From Pectobacterium carotovorum (GTDB lineage: Bacteria > Pseudomonadota > Gammaproteobacteria > Enterobacterales > Enterobacteriaceae): 64,000 nucleotides of DNA. Under the pieces are notes generated by a model. The model saw only the letters and a program-made list of their open reading frames with translations, was not told the DNA's origin and searched no databases. This document shows, in pieces, positions 19,245-28,374 of this stretch (its first letter is position 1; every line of letters begins with the position of its first letter). The position numbers were made by a program, and so were the translations under genes. The stretch spans positions 4,588,001 through 4,652,000 of the forward strand of contig CP066552.1 in NCBI GenBank assembly GCA_016415585.1. Reading direction: 5' to 3'.

Positions 19245-20027
19245 ATGCCTAAGTTTGCTGCCAATCTTTCTATGCTGTTTACCGACGTACCGTTTCTCGA
19301 TCGTTTTAAAGCCGCTGCCGATGCGGGTTTCACCTCGGTCGAGTACCTGTTTCCTTATGAATATCCGGCACCGCTGCTGGCGGAAAAGCTGCGGGAAAAT
19401 GGCCTGAAGCAGGTGTTGTTCAATACCGCGCCCGGCAATATTGCGGTGGGTGAATGGGGCGTTTCTGCCCTGCCCGACCGTGTTGAAGATGCCCGCCGGG
19501 ATATCGATAACGCTCTGGAATATGCGCTGGCGCTCAACTGTCCTTCGGTGCTGGTGATGGGGGGCGTCGTGCCGCCCGGTGAAGACCGTGCCGCCTATCA
19601 GCAAACTTTCATCGATAACCTGCGCTACGCCGCCGATAAGTTTGCACCACACGGCATCAACATCATGATTGAGGCGCTGAGCGCGAAGGTGAAGCCGAAT
19701 TACTTGTTCGCCAGTCAATATCAGGCGCTGGAATTAGCCAATCTGATCGACAGGCCGAACGTTTATATCCAGCTGGATTTCTTCCACGCACAAATTGTCG
19801 ATGGCAACCTGACGCAAATTATTCACGATTTGGCTGGCCGCATCGGACATATTCAAATTGCTTCGGTTCCTGCGCGACATGAACCCGATGAAGGGGAAAT
19901 TAATTATCCGTTCATCTTTGCCGAATTGGATCGCGTGAATTATTCCGGCTGGGTTGGCTGTGAATATAACCCACGCGGCAAAACCGAAGACGGGTTGGGA
20001 TGGGCTAAATCCTATCTGAAGAAATAA
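19245..20027 (+). CDS. otnI: 2-oxo-tetronate isomerase OtnI (hydroxypyruvate isomerase family)
   Basis: TIM-barrel isomerase interconverting 2-oxo- and 3-oxo-tetronate, linking LtnD to OtnK. The 260-residue protein has [16 protein letters not shown] at the N-terminus, IMIEALSAK (metal-ligand Glu) and a C-terminal [14 protein letters not shown] typical of the Hyi-like family. 27 nt after otnC with a GAGGAG ribosome-binding site. Confidence 0.87.
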   Translation: MPKFAANLSMLFTDVPFLDRFKAAADAGFTSVEYLFPYEYPAPLLAEKLRENGLKQVLFNTAPGNIAVGEWGVSALPDRVEDARRDIDNALEYALALNCPSVLVMGGVVPPGEDRAAYQQTFIDNLRYAADKFAPHGINIMIEALSAKVKPNYLFASQYQALELANLIDRPNVYIQLDFFHAQIVDGNLTQIIHDLAGRIGHIQIASVPARHEPDEGEINYPFIFAELDRVNYSGWVGCEYNPRGKTEDGLGWAKSYLKK

Positions 20028-20109
20028 GTTATCGCGGAAGATATTGCTGTTCCCATAAAAGAATAAACACCAGAGACATATTTATAAAATATCGAGAAAA
20101 GGTCAGGTC

Positions 20110-20130
20110 CCCGCATTATTCCGATGCGGG
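20110..20130 (+). terminator. intercistronic hairpin otnI-permease
   Basis: CCCGCAT (20110-20116), loop TATTCCG, ATGCGGG (20124-20130). No U-tract, so likely a processing or attenuation hairpin in the 193-bp gap before the permease gene. Confidence 0.55.
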
Positions 20131-20220
20131 AATCAGGTCACCCTTTTCTTCAAATAAAACAATAACCCACTACCTTTTCAGCCTCTGAATTGAAAAGACG
20201 GGATCAATGAGGATAAGAAC

Positions 20221-21579
20221 ATGGCCACCTCGCTCTTACTCTGCATCGCTATCGCCGGGGTATTACTCCTGCTGCTGATGGTCATTAAATTTAAAATTCA
20301 GCCCTTTGTCGCCCTGCTGGTTGTCAGTTTACTCGTTGCCCTGGCAACCGGTATTCCGACTGGCGAAGTGATGAAAGTGATTACCTCCGGCATGGGCGGT
20401 ATTCTCGGTTCAGTGGCGATTATTATCGGCCTCGGTGCCATGCTCGGCAGAATGATTGAAGTGTCCGGCGGCGCGGAATCCTTAGCGCACCGCTTTGCCC
20501 AGTTAATGGGGCCGGGGTTAATGGTGGCAGCATTAACCATCGCCGCCTTTATTTTAGGTATTCCGGTCTTTTTCGATGTCGGCTTTATTATTCTCGCCCC
20601 GATTATTTACGGCTTTGCGAAAGTCGCTAAAGTCTCTCCGATTAAATTCGGTTTACCCGTCGCAGGCGTCATGCTGACGGTACACGTCGCCCTGCCGCCC
20701 CACCCCGGCCCGGTTGCCGCCGCAGGCCTGTTGAATGCAGATATCGGCTGGCTGACCATTATTGGCCTGCTGGTGTCGATTCCTGTCGGCATCATCAGCT
20801 ATTGGGCAGCCAAAGCCATGAATCGCCGTAAGTATGCGCTTTCCGTTGAGGTATTGGAGCAATTACAGCTGGCCAAACCGGAAGACACCACGCCGAACAC
20901 AGCGCCCGTATCAGCCCCTTCTGCTGGGCTGATCGCCGCGCTCATTGCGATTCCTATCGCCATCATCATGCTCGGCACCGTGTCTGCGACCATTCTGCCC
21001 GCAGGACACCCGGTGCGTAACGTGATGTCGCTGGTCGGTTCTCCCGCCGTGGCGCTGCTGATTGCACTGGCACTCGCATTCTGGCTGATTGCCCTGCGTC
21101 GCGGCTGGTCGCTGGAAAAAGCCAGCGGTGTGATGGGCGATGCCATGCCTGCTGCCGCGATGGTAATTATGGTGACCGGTGCGGGTGGCGTGTTTGGTAA
21201 AGTGTTGGTGGAATCGGGCATCGGTAAAGCGCTGGCGGATACGCTGACCAGCATTCACCTGCCGCTGGTGCCTGCCGCCTTTATTCTGTCGCTGGCGCTG
21301 CGAGCCTCGCAAGGTTCAGCCACCGTTGCCATTCTCACCACCTGCGGCCTATTGAGCGAAGCCGTTAGCGGCCTGAACCAGATGCAACTGGTGCTGGTGA
21401 CGCTCTCTGCCTGCTTTGGCGGACTAGGCCTGTCACACGTCAATGACTCCGGTTTCTGGATCGTCACCAAATATCTGGGGCTGTCCGTCGCCGATGGCCT
21501 GCGCACCTGGACGGTGCTAACGACGATACTCGGGTTGGCTGGGTTCCTCTTCACCTGGGCGCTTTGGCTGGTCATGTAA
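20221..21579 (+). CDS. ygbN: GntP family sugar-acid:H+ symporter (YgbN-like)
   Basis: Inner-membrane transporter, 452 residues, about 12-14 membrane segments. Family features include GMGGILGSVAIIIGLGAMLGRM, HPGPVAAAGLLNADIG and the LRASQGSATVAILTT region. GntP members take up gluconate and related acids; in this operon the expected substrate is a four-carbon acid such as threonate or a tetronate. Last gene of the operon, followed by a strong terminator. Confidence 0.88.
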   Translation: MATSLLLCIAIAGVLLLLLMVIKFKIQPFVALLVVSLLVALATGIPTGEVMKVITSGMGGILGSVAIIIGLGAMLGRMIEVSGGAESLAHRFAQLMGPGLMVAALTIAAFILGIPVFFDVGFIILAPIIYGFAKVAKVSPIKFGLPVAGVMLTVHVALPPHPGPVAAAGLLNADIGWLTIIGLLVSIPVGIISYWAAKAMNRRKYALSVEVLEQLQLAKPEDTTPNTAPVSAPSAGLIAALIAIPIAIIMLGTVSATILPAGHPVRNVMSLVGSPAVALLIALALAFWLIALRRGWSLEKASGVMGDAMPAAAMVIMVTGAGGVFGKVLVESGIGKALADTLTSIHLPLVPAAFILSLALRASQGSATVAILTTCGLLSEAVSGLNQMQLVLVTLSACFGGLGLSHVNDSGFWIVTKYLGLSVADGLRTWTVLTTILGLAGFLFTWALWLVM

Positions 21580-21616
21580 ACGTCACTATGTTCACCCTTG
21601 TGACGCTTCACTACAG

Positions 21617-21645
21617 GAAAAACCGCTGATATTCAGCGGTTTTTC
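21617..21645 (+). terminator. rho-independent terminator of the otn operon
   Basis: AACCGCTGA (21621-21629), loop TAT, TCAGCGGTT (21633-21641) flanked by A- and T-runs. Classic strong terminator that could work on both strands. Confidence 0.9.
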
Positions 21646-21879
21646 TCCTTATGCCAGAAAATACACCCGTTTTACTCTTATATTCCATACCTGACTATCC
21701 ACACGCTGTCTTTATAATACCTACAGTAAGAAACCGTACGTTCCCTTGCTGCCGCTAAACAAGCCTGCAACCAATACATAATGTCATCAAAAGTACGCTC
21801 TATTCCTGACCTATCATAGAAGATGCCTAATTCACAAGGCAGCACCTGCATCACCGATGAAAAATAATAAAGGAAGATT
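21646..21879 (+). other. upstream region of the first chemoreceptor gene
   Basis: Region between the otn terminator and the first MCP. No gene; no sigma-28 promoter as good as that upstream of the second MCP was found. Confidence 0.4.
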
Positions 21880-23559
21880 ATGAATTTTATAGCAAAAATT
21901 AAGCTTGGCACCATGCTAGGTACTGGCTTTGCCTCTGTCATCATCATCGGCCTGATGGTCGCCGTTCTGGGGCGCTTTCATCTGGTCGACCTAGGCGAAG
22001 ATATTGAATCACTGTCAGAAAAAAATCTGGCCAGTCTTATCCTGATACAGGACGCCAAGAGCGGTTTTGATGCCGTGGCACGCTCGGTGCGTAATATCGG
22101 GCTGACCGATGACAGAAACCGCATTCAGGAAGAAAAGCGCCTGATCGATCAGCAAATTGCCCGTAACACCGAAATCCTGACCAAACTGTACGAACATCTG
22201 TCTGAAGCGGAAACCCGCGGTTTACTGGAAAGCCTGACACAGGCGCGCCCGGCTTACCGGGATGCCGTGAATAAGGCGGTTGAGCTTGGTCTGTCCGAAA
22301 ATGCCGAAGAAAGAGCGCGTGCCGTGCAACTCATGGTCAATGAGATGCAGGTTACACAGGCTCCTGTTTTCGCAGCATTGGACAGCATGGCGCAATTCCA
22401 GAAAAAACGGACGCAGAATATGGCGACAAACGCCATGCAGGAAGCACGCTCAGACGGTAACACCCTGATTCTCTTCGCCGCGATTGCTGCTCTGGTCGGT
22501 ATTCTGGTTTCCGTACTGATTACCCGCACCATCAAAGGCTTACTGGGTGGTGAAGTAACTTACGCCGCACAGATCGCTCAGGCCGTTGCACAGGGAAATC
22601 TGGCCGTCAACGTCAACCTGCGCCCCGGTGACAACCACAGCGTGCTGGCAGCCATGAACGGTATGCGCAAAAGCCTGAGTGGGATTGTTGAACAGGTGCG
22701 TGAGAGCAGTGAATCCATCGCAACTGGCGCCAGCCAGATCGCCGCTGGCAGCACCGACCTCAGCCAGCGCACGGAAGAACAGGCAGCCAATCTGCAACAA
22801 ACCGCTGCCTCCATGGAAGAAATGAGCCAGACCGTGCGCCAAAACACCGATACGGTGCGTAACGCCGCTCAGTTGTCGCAGGCCGCCAGCAATACCGCCG
22901 CTAAAGGCGGCGAAGCCGTCGGCAACATCGTTATCACCATGAAAGAAATTACCGACAGCTCGCACAAAATTGGCGACATCATCAGCGTCATTGATGGCAT
23001 CGCTTTCCAGACCAACATTTTGGCACTCAACGCAGCGGTGGAAGCCGCTCGGGCTGGCGAACAGGGCCGAGGCTTTGCCGTAGTCGCAGGCGAAGTTCGC
23101 TCACTGGCACAACGTTCTGCAACCGCGGCTAAAGAGATCAAAGAACTGATCGGCCACAGCGTAGAGAAAGTCGAGATAGGCTCCAGACTGGTCGGCGATG
23201 CGGGAACAACGATTGAAGAACTGGTTCGTCAGGCACGCCACGTTGCCGATCTGATTAACGAAATTGGCGTCACTACGCAGGAACAAGAATCTGGCGTCTC
23301 ACAGATTCATGATGCCGTTAACCAGCTTGATCAGGTCACACAGCAGAACGCCGCCCTCGTTGAGCAATCCGCTTCTGCCGCCGATAGCCTGAGCGATCAG
23401 GCAGCCCGTCTGGTCGAGCTGATGAAAATCTTCATCATTGAAGGCGGATCGTCACAGCGCATTACACCGCCGTTGAAACGACCTGACAGCGCCAAGCTCT
23501 CTCTCGCGAATCCTAAAAGCAGCACGGGAAGCGATAGCCAAAACTGGGAACAGTTCTAA
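21880..23559 (+). CDS. methyl-accepting chemotaxis protein 1 (4HB sensor)
   Basis: Inner-membrane chemoreceptor, 559 residues. TM1 about residues 10-30; periplasmic four-helix-bundle sensor to about 190; TM2 about 191-212; HAMP; then the signalling coiled coil with hairpin tip [20 protein letters not shown], and a terminal NWEQF pentapeptide, a variant of the CheR/CheB-tethering NWETF. The cytoplasmic domain is nearly identical to that of the next gene while the sensor domains differ, pointing to duplication with gene conversion. Ligand unknown. AGGAAG precedes ATG 21880. Confidence 0.94.
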   Translation: MNFIAKIKLGTMLGTGFASVIIIGLMVAVLGRFHLVDLGEDIESLSEKNLASLILIQDAKSGFDAVARSVRNIGLTDDRNRIQEEKRLIDQQIARNTEILTKLYEHLSEAETRGLLESLTQARPAYRDAVNKAVELGLSENAEERARAVQLMVNEMQVTQAPVFAALDSMAQFQKKRTQNMATNAMQEARSDGNTLILFAAIAALVGILVSVLITRTIKGLLGGEVTYAAQIAQAVAQGNLAVNVNLRPGDNHSVLAAMNGMRKSLSGIVEQVRESSESIATGASQIAAGSTDLSQRTEEQAANLQQTAASMEEMSQTVRQNTDTVRNAAQLSQAASNTAAKGGEAVGNIVITMKEITDSSHKIGDIISVIDGIAFQTNILALNAAVEAARAGEQGRGFAVVAGEVRSLAQRSATAAKEIKELIGHSVEKVEIGSRLVGDAGTTIEELVRQARHVADLINEIGVTTQEQESGVSQIHDAVNQLDQVTQQNAALVEQSASAADSLSDQAARLVELMKIFIIEGGSSQRITPPLKRPDSAKLSLANPKSSTGSDSQNWEQF

Positions 23560-23567
23560 TTCTACGC

Positions 23568-23590
23568 GGGGGATGGCTCGCGCATCCCCC
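23568..23590 (+). terminator. hairpin after MCP 1
   Basis: GGGGGATG (23568-23575), loop GCTCGCG, CATCCCCC (23583-23590). Eight perfect pairs right after the stop codon but no U-tract. Confidence 0.5.
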
Positions 23591-23685
23591 ACTCCGCTTT
23601 CACATCCCTTCACCGCCAATATCATCCCTTCCCTGCGTTTCCTGTTTTTTCCTCATCCGCATGCGGCAATATCGACAATTAAAAT

Positions 23686-23712
23686 CAATGTTTTCGCTGG
23701 TCATGCCGATAT
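23686..23712 (+). promoter_or_regulatory. candidate sigma-28 (FliA) promoter of MCP 2
   Basis: CAATGTTT (23686-23693), exactly 11 nt, then GCCGATAT (23705-23712). This fits the flagellar class 3 consensus TAAAGTTT-N11-GCCGATAA in six and seven of eight positions. It lies about 125 nt upstream of the start. Confidence 0.65.
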
Positions 23713-23837
23713 CCTAGAGTGGACTGCTTGGTTATTCATCAGAAGGATTTAGAAACCGCAGTCGTACATTGCTCTTGTCGTGCAGAAGAAAATCCGCTTA
23801 ATAACAATAAACAGTGTCAATAAGTCATGAGGATAAC

Positions 23838-25508
23838 ATGCAGAATAAAAGAAAAATGAAACTGGGTACTCAGGTCGGTTCGGGTTTTGCCATTGTTATT
23901 GTTATCGGCCTATTAGTGGCCATTTTCGGCAGAATGCATCTGGTTGGCCTCGGTAATACCACTGACAGGCTGGCGAAACACCACCTTGCCAACCTCATCG
24001 TGCTACAAGAATTGAAAGATAATCTTAACGTCACGATCAAAGCCACGTTACGTATGCTTATCGCAACCGAACAAAAGGTTCTGGAAGACAATCAAAAACT
24101 GATTGAAGCCACGAGCGCCAAAAACACCAAGCTCGTCACTCAGTTGGAAGAAAATTTACGGGCAACCGAAGTCCGCAATATTCTCGGTGAACTTCAGCAA
24201 AATCGCACTGAATTTGCCACCGTGGGCCGCCAGGCCGTCGCGCTGTCACTCAGCAACAGGCAGGCTGAATCTATCGAGTTGGTTAAAACCCAGCTTGAGC
24301 CCATACAAACCCGGCTTTTTAACAACCTGAACACCATGATTCAGTTGCAGAAAGACTACACCACGCAAACAGCAGCCAGTGCAGTTGAAGAGTCCTACGA
24401 TGATGGCAATTCATTACTGATTCTGGCTGTCATCGCCTCATTGCTCGGCGCCTGCATCGCCTGGCTTATTACCCGCCATATCAAGAAGCAATTGGGCGGC
24501 GAACCTGCCTATGCCACACAGGTCACACAAGAAATCGCGCAAGGTAATCTCGCGATACCAGTCGAGCTCGCGTCAGGCGACAATACCAGCTTGCTGTTTG
24601 CAATGAATAACATGCGCAAAAGCTTAAGCAGCATTGTTGAGCAAGTGCGTGAGAGCAGCGAATCTATCGCAACCGGTGCCAGCCAGATTGCCGCAGGCAG
24701 CACTGATCTCAGCCAGCGCACTGAAGAGCAGGCGGCGAATCTGCAACAAACCGCCGCCTCCACGGAAGAAATGAGCCAGACCGTGCGTCAGAATGCCGAT
24801 ACGGTGCGCAATGCCGCTCAACTGGCGCAAGCTGCCAGCGATACCGCTGCTAAAGGCGGCGAAGCCGTCGGCAACATCGTTATCACCATGAAAGAAATTA
24901 CTGACAGCTCGCACAAAATTGGCGACATCATTAGCGTCATCGATGGCATCGCTTTCCAGACCAACATTCTGGCGCTTAACGCCGCAGTGGAAGCCGCACG
25001 GGCTGGCGAGCAAGGCCGTGGCTTTGCCGTGGTGGCAGGCGAGGTTCGCTCGCTGGCACAGCGTTCTGCAACGGCAGCCAAAGAGATTAAAGAGCTGATC
25101 GGCCACAGCGTCGAGAAAGTCGAGGTTGGTTCCAGACTGGTCAGTGATGCGGGGACGACAATCGAAGAACTGGTGCGTCAGGCGCGCAACGTTGCCGACC
25201 TGATTAATGAAATTGGCGTCACCACGCAGGAGCAAGAATCCGGCGTCTCGCAGATCCATGATGCTGTTAATCAGCTTGATAAGGTGACGCAGCAGAATGC
25301 CGCGCTTGTTGAGCAATCCGCTTCCGCTGCCGATAGCCTGAGCGATCAAGCGGCTCATCTGGTCGAGCTGATGAAAACCTTCACCGTTGAGGGCGGATCG
25401 TCACAGCGCATGGCGACACCGTTGAAAAGACCCACCAGCGCCACGCTCTCTCTCGCCAGACCTAAAAGCAGCACGGGAAGCGATAAGCAAAACTGGGAAA
25501 CCTTTTAA
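23838..25508 (+). CDS. methyl-accepting chemotaxis protein 2 (4HB sensor)
   Basis: Chemoreceptor, 556 residues from ATG 23838, chosen because GAGGA lies 5 nt upstream; the frame also opens at 23814 without such a site. TM1 [16 protein letters not shown], periplasmic helical sensor, TM2 [22 protein letters not shown] ([13 protein letters not shown]), signalling domain with the conserved hairpin and C-terminal NWETF, a perfect CheR-binding pentapeptide. The last ~300 residues are almost identical to MCP 1. Likely flagellar class 3 expression through the sigma-28 promoter upstream. Confidence 0.94.
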   Translation: MQNKRKMKLGTQVGSGFAIVIVIGLLVAIFGRMHLVGLGNTTDRLAKHHLANLIVLQELKDNLNVTIKATLRMLIATEQKVLEDNQKLIEATSAKNTKLVTQLEENLRATEVRNILGELQQNRTEFATVGRQAVALSLSNRQAESIELVKTQLEPIQTRLFNNLNTMIQLQKDYTTQTAASAVEESYDDGNSLLILAVIASLLGACIAWLITRHIKKQLGGEPAYATQVTQEIAQGNLAIPVELASGDNTSLLFAMNNMRKSLSSIVEQVRESSESIATGASQIAAGSTDLSQRTEEQAANLQQTAASTEEMSQTVRQNADTVRNAAQLAQAASDTAAKGGEAVGNIVITMKEITDSSHKIGDIISVIDGIAFQTNILALNAAVEAARAGEQGRGFAVVAGEVRSLAQRSATAAKEIKELIGHSVEKVEVGSRLVSDAGTTIEELVRQARNVADLINEIGVTTQEQESGVSQIHDAVNQLDKVTQQNAALVEQSASAADSLSDQAAHLVELMKTFTVEGGSSQRMATPLKRPTSATLSLARPKSSTGSDKQNWETF

Positions 25509-25529
25509 CAACCAATCAAAAGAAAGCTA

Positions 25530-25557
25530 AAACCGCTGATCGCTCAGCGGTTTTTTA
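25530..25557 (+). terminator. rho-independent terminator of MCP 2
   Basis: AAACCGCTGA, loop TCGC, TCAGCGGTTT followed by a T-run. Its stem sequence is the same as the terminator after the GntP gene. Confidence 0.9.
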
Positions 25558-26393
25558 TCCCTTTATGGCCTGAACCTCTCACATTGCCACTCAGCCCATT
25601 CCCGTTATCCATCGAATAAACACACGAGATTTTTTCAGTAGGGAAAAATAATGAATAAAGAGAAAAAACAGCAATGCTGTTTTATATTAAGCGCGATGGA
25701 ATAAAATCAATAAAAAACGAGGAATAGCAATTTTCGATGAAAAAAACCTCAAATATACGAGGGTAACAACATCATATCGTTCGAAAAAAAAGAATGAATG
25801 AGAAATAAACATCTTTTAGCGTTGAATAAATAAACAAAAAATCATAACTACAGCGTTTATACCCTAAATAATTCGAGTTTCAGGAAAGCGGCAAGCGAGG
25901 GAGTCCCGATGAACTTACTCAAGTAAGTGATTCGGGCGAGTAAACGCAGCCAACGCACATGCAACTCGAAGTATGACGGATATATTAACATGATTGTCAA
26001 TTTAGCATTACAGCATAACTCCAGTTTATTTTTTCTCTAATCCATAGAGATATTGCGGCTTTTACCGCCACCTTTTATACTCCTGCGCCACCATTTACCC
26101 TTATTTTCCTATGTTCCATCGCACCAGACACGACGATCACTTACCGGAGAGCGTGACAGGAAAAAGTAAACTTAGGATAGGTTTATTAGCCAAGGGAAAC
26201 GGGCAACAATTACGGAAAAGGATAGACCTGTCATTCTTCAAGCCGCATGTTTATTCATCTTTCTGCGACTCGACTCTTTAAGGTATCAACGTGATGGCAT
26301 CTGCAAAATAAATACATTTTCGCAACGCCTATTTCACATTAAAAGCACGCCGGCACCAACCATATTCGTTCTCAACATATAATAAGGGACACA
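25558..26393. other. non-coding stretch between MCP 2 and MCP 3
   Basis: About 840 bp, AT-rich, containing one complete ERIC element (separate entry). No supported gene. The promoter of MCP 3 should be here but no clear sigma-28 match was found. Confidence 0.5.
25858..25984 (+). repeat. ERIC (IRU) element, full length 127 bp
   Basis: Starts TATACCCTAAATAATTCGAG and ends AACTCGAAGTATGACGGATATA, giving imperfect terminal inverted repeats. The centre contains AAGTAAGTGATTCGGGCGAG, close to the ERIC2 primer consensus. Exactly 127 bp, the canonical ERIC length. Confidence 0.9.
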
Positions 26394-28064
26394 ATGAATC
26401 TCATAAAAAATAGTAGCCTGGGTAAAATGCTAGGGACTGGCTTTACCCTGGTCATCGCTATCGGATTTCTGGTGGCGGTATTTGGCCGTATCCAGTTAGA
26501 CAAGCTCGGAGAAAACATCCAGCTGTTATCGCAGGTTCGCATCACCAACCTCCTGATGATGCAGGAATTTAAAGACAACATAAACACCAACGCGATCGCC
26601 ATCAGAAACCTGACGATGCTGGAAGACAGCCAGCAAATGCAAGGAGAGAAAGCGCGTATTGAGGAGATGATTTCCCGTAATAACGCATTACTCTCAAAAA
26701 TACACGACGCCGCCGTCGAGCAACGTGCTCAGGAACTGGTCGCGGTACTGGAGCGCGTACGTCCGGCCTATAGCAGTAGCTATAAAGAGGCCATCGCATT
26801 GGCAACGGCGAACAAGAACAGCGAAGCTCAACATCTGTTATTAACAGACGTGCGTGTCAAGCAGGATGCCGTCTTCCAAGCCCTGAATGACATGGTTAAC
26901 TGGCAAGAGAAGCTCACGGCTGAAATCGCCGAGCAGTCTTTAAAGAACGCCACTAGCGCAGGTACGTTGATGGTCATTATCGCCCTGCTTTCTGTCGTGC
27001 TGGGAGCAATGATCTCATGGTGGATTACCCGAGCCATTAAACGTCAGCTCGGGGGAGAACCAGCCTACACATTGGAAGTCACGCGTCAGGTTGCACAGGG
27101 GAATCTGGCCGTTGCGATTGAACTGCGCGACGGTGATACCACCAGCGTGCTGGCCGCGATGGAAGATATGCGTCAAAACCTGAGCAACCTCGTCGGTCAG
27201 GTGCATCAGAGCAGCGAATCTATCGCTACGGGCGCGACGCAGATTGCGATGGGCAACACCGATCTAAGCCAACGCACGGAAGAGCAGGCTGCGAATCTTC
27301 AGGAAACCGCCGCCTCAATGGAACAAATGAATACCACGGTGAAGCAGAATGCTGCGACCGTGCGCACCGCCACAGAACTGGCCCATTCCGCCAGCACCAC
27401 GGCGCAAAAAGGTGGCGATGCGGTCAATAACGTTGTACGTACCATGGAAGATATCACCGCCAGCTCACGTAAGATCGGCGATATTATCGGCGTCATCGAT
27501 AGCATTGCTTTCCAGACCAACATTCTGGCGCTCAATGCTGCCGTTGAAGCAGCCAGAGCCGGTGAACAAGGCCGTGGCTTCGCTGTGGTCGCCGGTGAAG
27601 TACGTTCTCTGGCGCAGCGTTCCGCTTCCGCCGCGCGTGAAATCAAAGATCTGATTAGCGTAAGCGTGTCTAACGTGGAAATGGGTGAGAAGCTGGTTAA
27701 TGATGCGGGCATCACCATCAAAGACATTGTCGAAAAATCCCAGCAGGTTGCCAACCTGCTCAATGAGATCGGCCTGACCACGCACGAACAGGAACAGGGC
27801 GTTTCTCAGGTCAATGATGCGGTGAATCAGCTCGATCAGGTGACTCAACAGAATGCCGCGCTGGTTGAAGAATCAGCCTCCGCCGCCGACAGCCTGAGTG
27901 AGCAAGCCAGAACACTGCTGGAATTAATGGGCGTATTCAAAATCAGCGGTGTTCAAACGCCAGCACCACGGTTGGCATCACAGATGAAGCAGCCAACAGC
28001 GCCGAGATTGGCTCTGGCAGGAAAATCAGGCAGTACAAGCAGTAATAACTGGGAAACCTTTTAA
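26394..28064 (+). CDS. methyl-accepting chemotaxis protein 3 (4HB sensor)
   Basis: Chemoreceptor, 556 residues. TM1 about 10-30 ([16 protein letters not shown]), helical periplasmic sensor, TM2 [24 protein letters not shown] and signalling domain ending in NWETF. Its signalling domain is more diverged than those of MCP 1 and 2 (for example [16 protein letters not shown]), so it is the older member of the tandem set. Separated from MCP 2 by an ERIC element and its own leader. Confidence 0.94.
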   Translation: MNLIKNSSLGKMLGTGFTLVIAIGFLVAVFGRIQLDKLGENIQLLSQVRITNLLMMQEFKDNINTNAIAIRNLTMLEDSQQMQGEKARIEEMISRNNALLSKIHDAAVEQRAQELVAVLERVRPAYSSSYKEAIALATANKNSEAQHLLLTDVRVKQDAVFQALNDMVNWQEKLTAEIAEQSLKNATSAGTLMVIIALLSVVLGAMISWWITRAIKRQLGGEPAYTLEVTRQVAQGNLAVAIELRDGDTTSVLAAMEDMRQNLSNLVGQVHQSSESIATGATQIAMGNTDLSQRTEEQAANLQETAASMEQMNTTVKQNAATVRTATELAHSASTTAQKGGDAVNNVVRTMEDITASSRKIGDIIGVIDSIAFQTNILALNAAVEAARAGEQGRGFAVVAGEVRSLAQRSASAAREIKDLISVSVSNVEMGEKLVNDAGITIKDIVEKSQQVANLLNEIGLTTHEQEQGVSQVNDAVNQLDQVTQQNAALVEESASAADSLSEQARTLLELMGVFKISGVQTPAPRLASQMKQPTAPRLALAGKSGSTSSNNWETF

Positions 28065-28122
28065 CAGTTAATCAAAAGATAGCTAAGACAGCCGATTATT
28101 CAGCAGTTTCAAACTGATGAAG

Positions 28123-28152
28123 AACCCCGTGTTTTTACGGGGTTTTTCTTTT
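28123..28152 (+). terminator. rho-independent terminator of MCP 3
   Basis: AACCCCGT (28123-28130), loop GTTTTT, ACGGGGTT (28137-28144), followed by a T-rich run. Confidence 0.9.
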
Positions 28153-28374
28153 TGAGTGCTCATAGGTCGCGACCGCAATATTTTTCCCCTATGTTAACCC
28201 GCCAATCAGTATCAGAGCTGACTTGTTGATTTTATGCATGATGCACCGACGTGTGGCAGACATTCCCTCTTCCGTTTTTTGGTATCCCTTCCACAAGAGA
28301 CTAGGCAGGCTATGCCTGTGATTTAAAAAACAGCATTAGCATGCTATCTGTCTAATCCCCTCAAAGGAAAATGT
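28153..28374 (+). other. upstream region of the LRR-NEL gene
   Basis: A 222-bp leader between the MCP 3 terminator and the effector-like gene. I looked for an HrpL (hrp) box, GGAACC-N15/16-CCACNNA, and found none that fits. Confidence 0.4.

Noticed and set aside
28200..28374. hrp box upstream of the LRR-NEL gene
   Set aside because: GGTATC and CCACAAG occur but only four bases apart; the consensus needs 15-16 nt and GGAACC.
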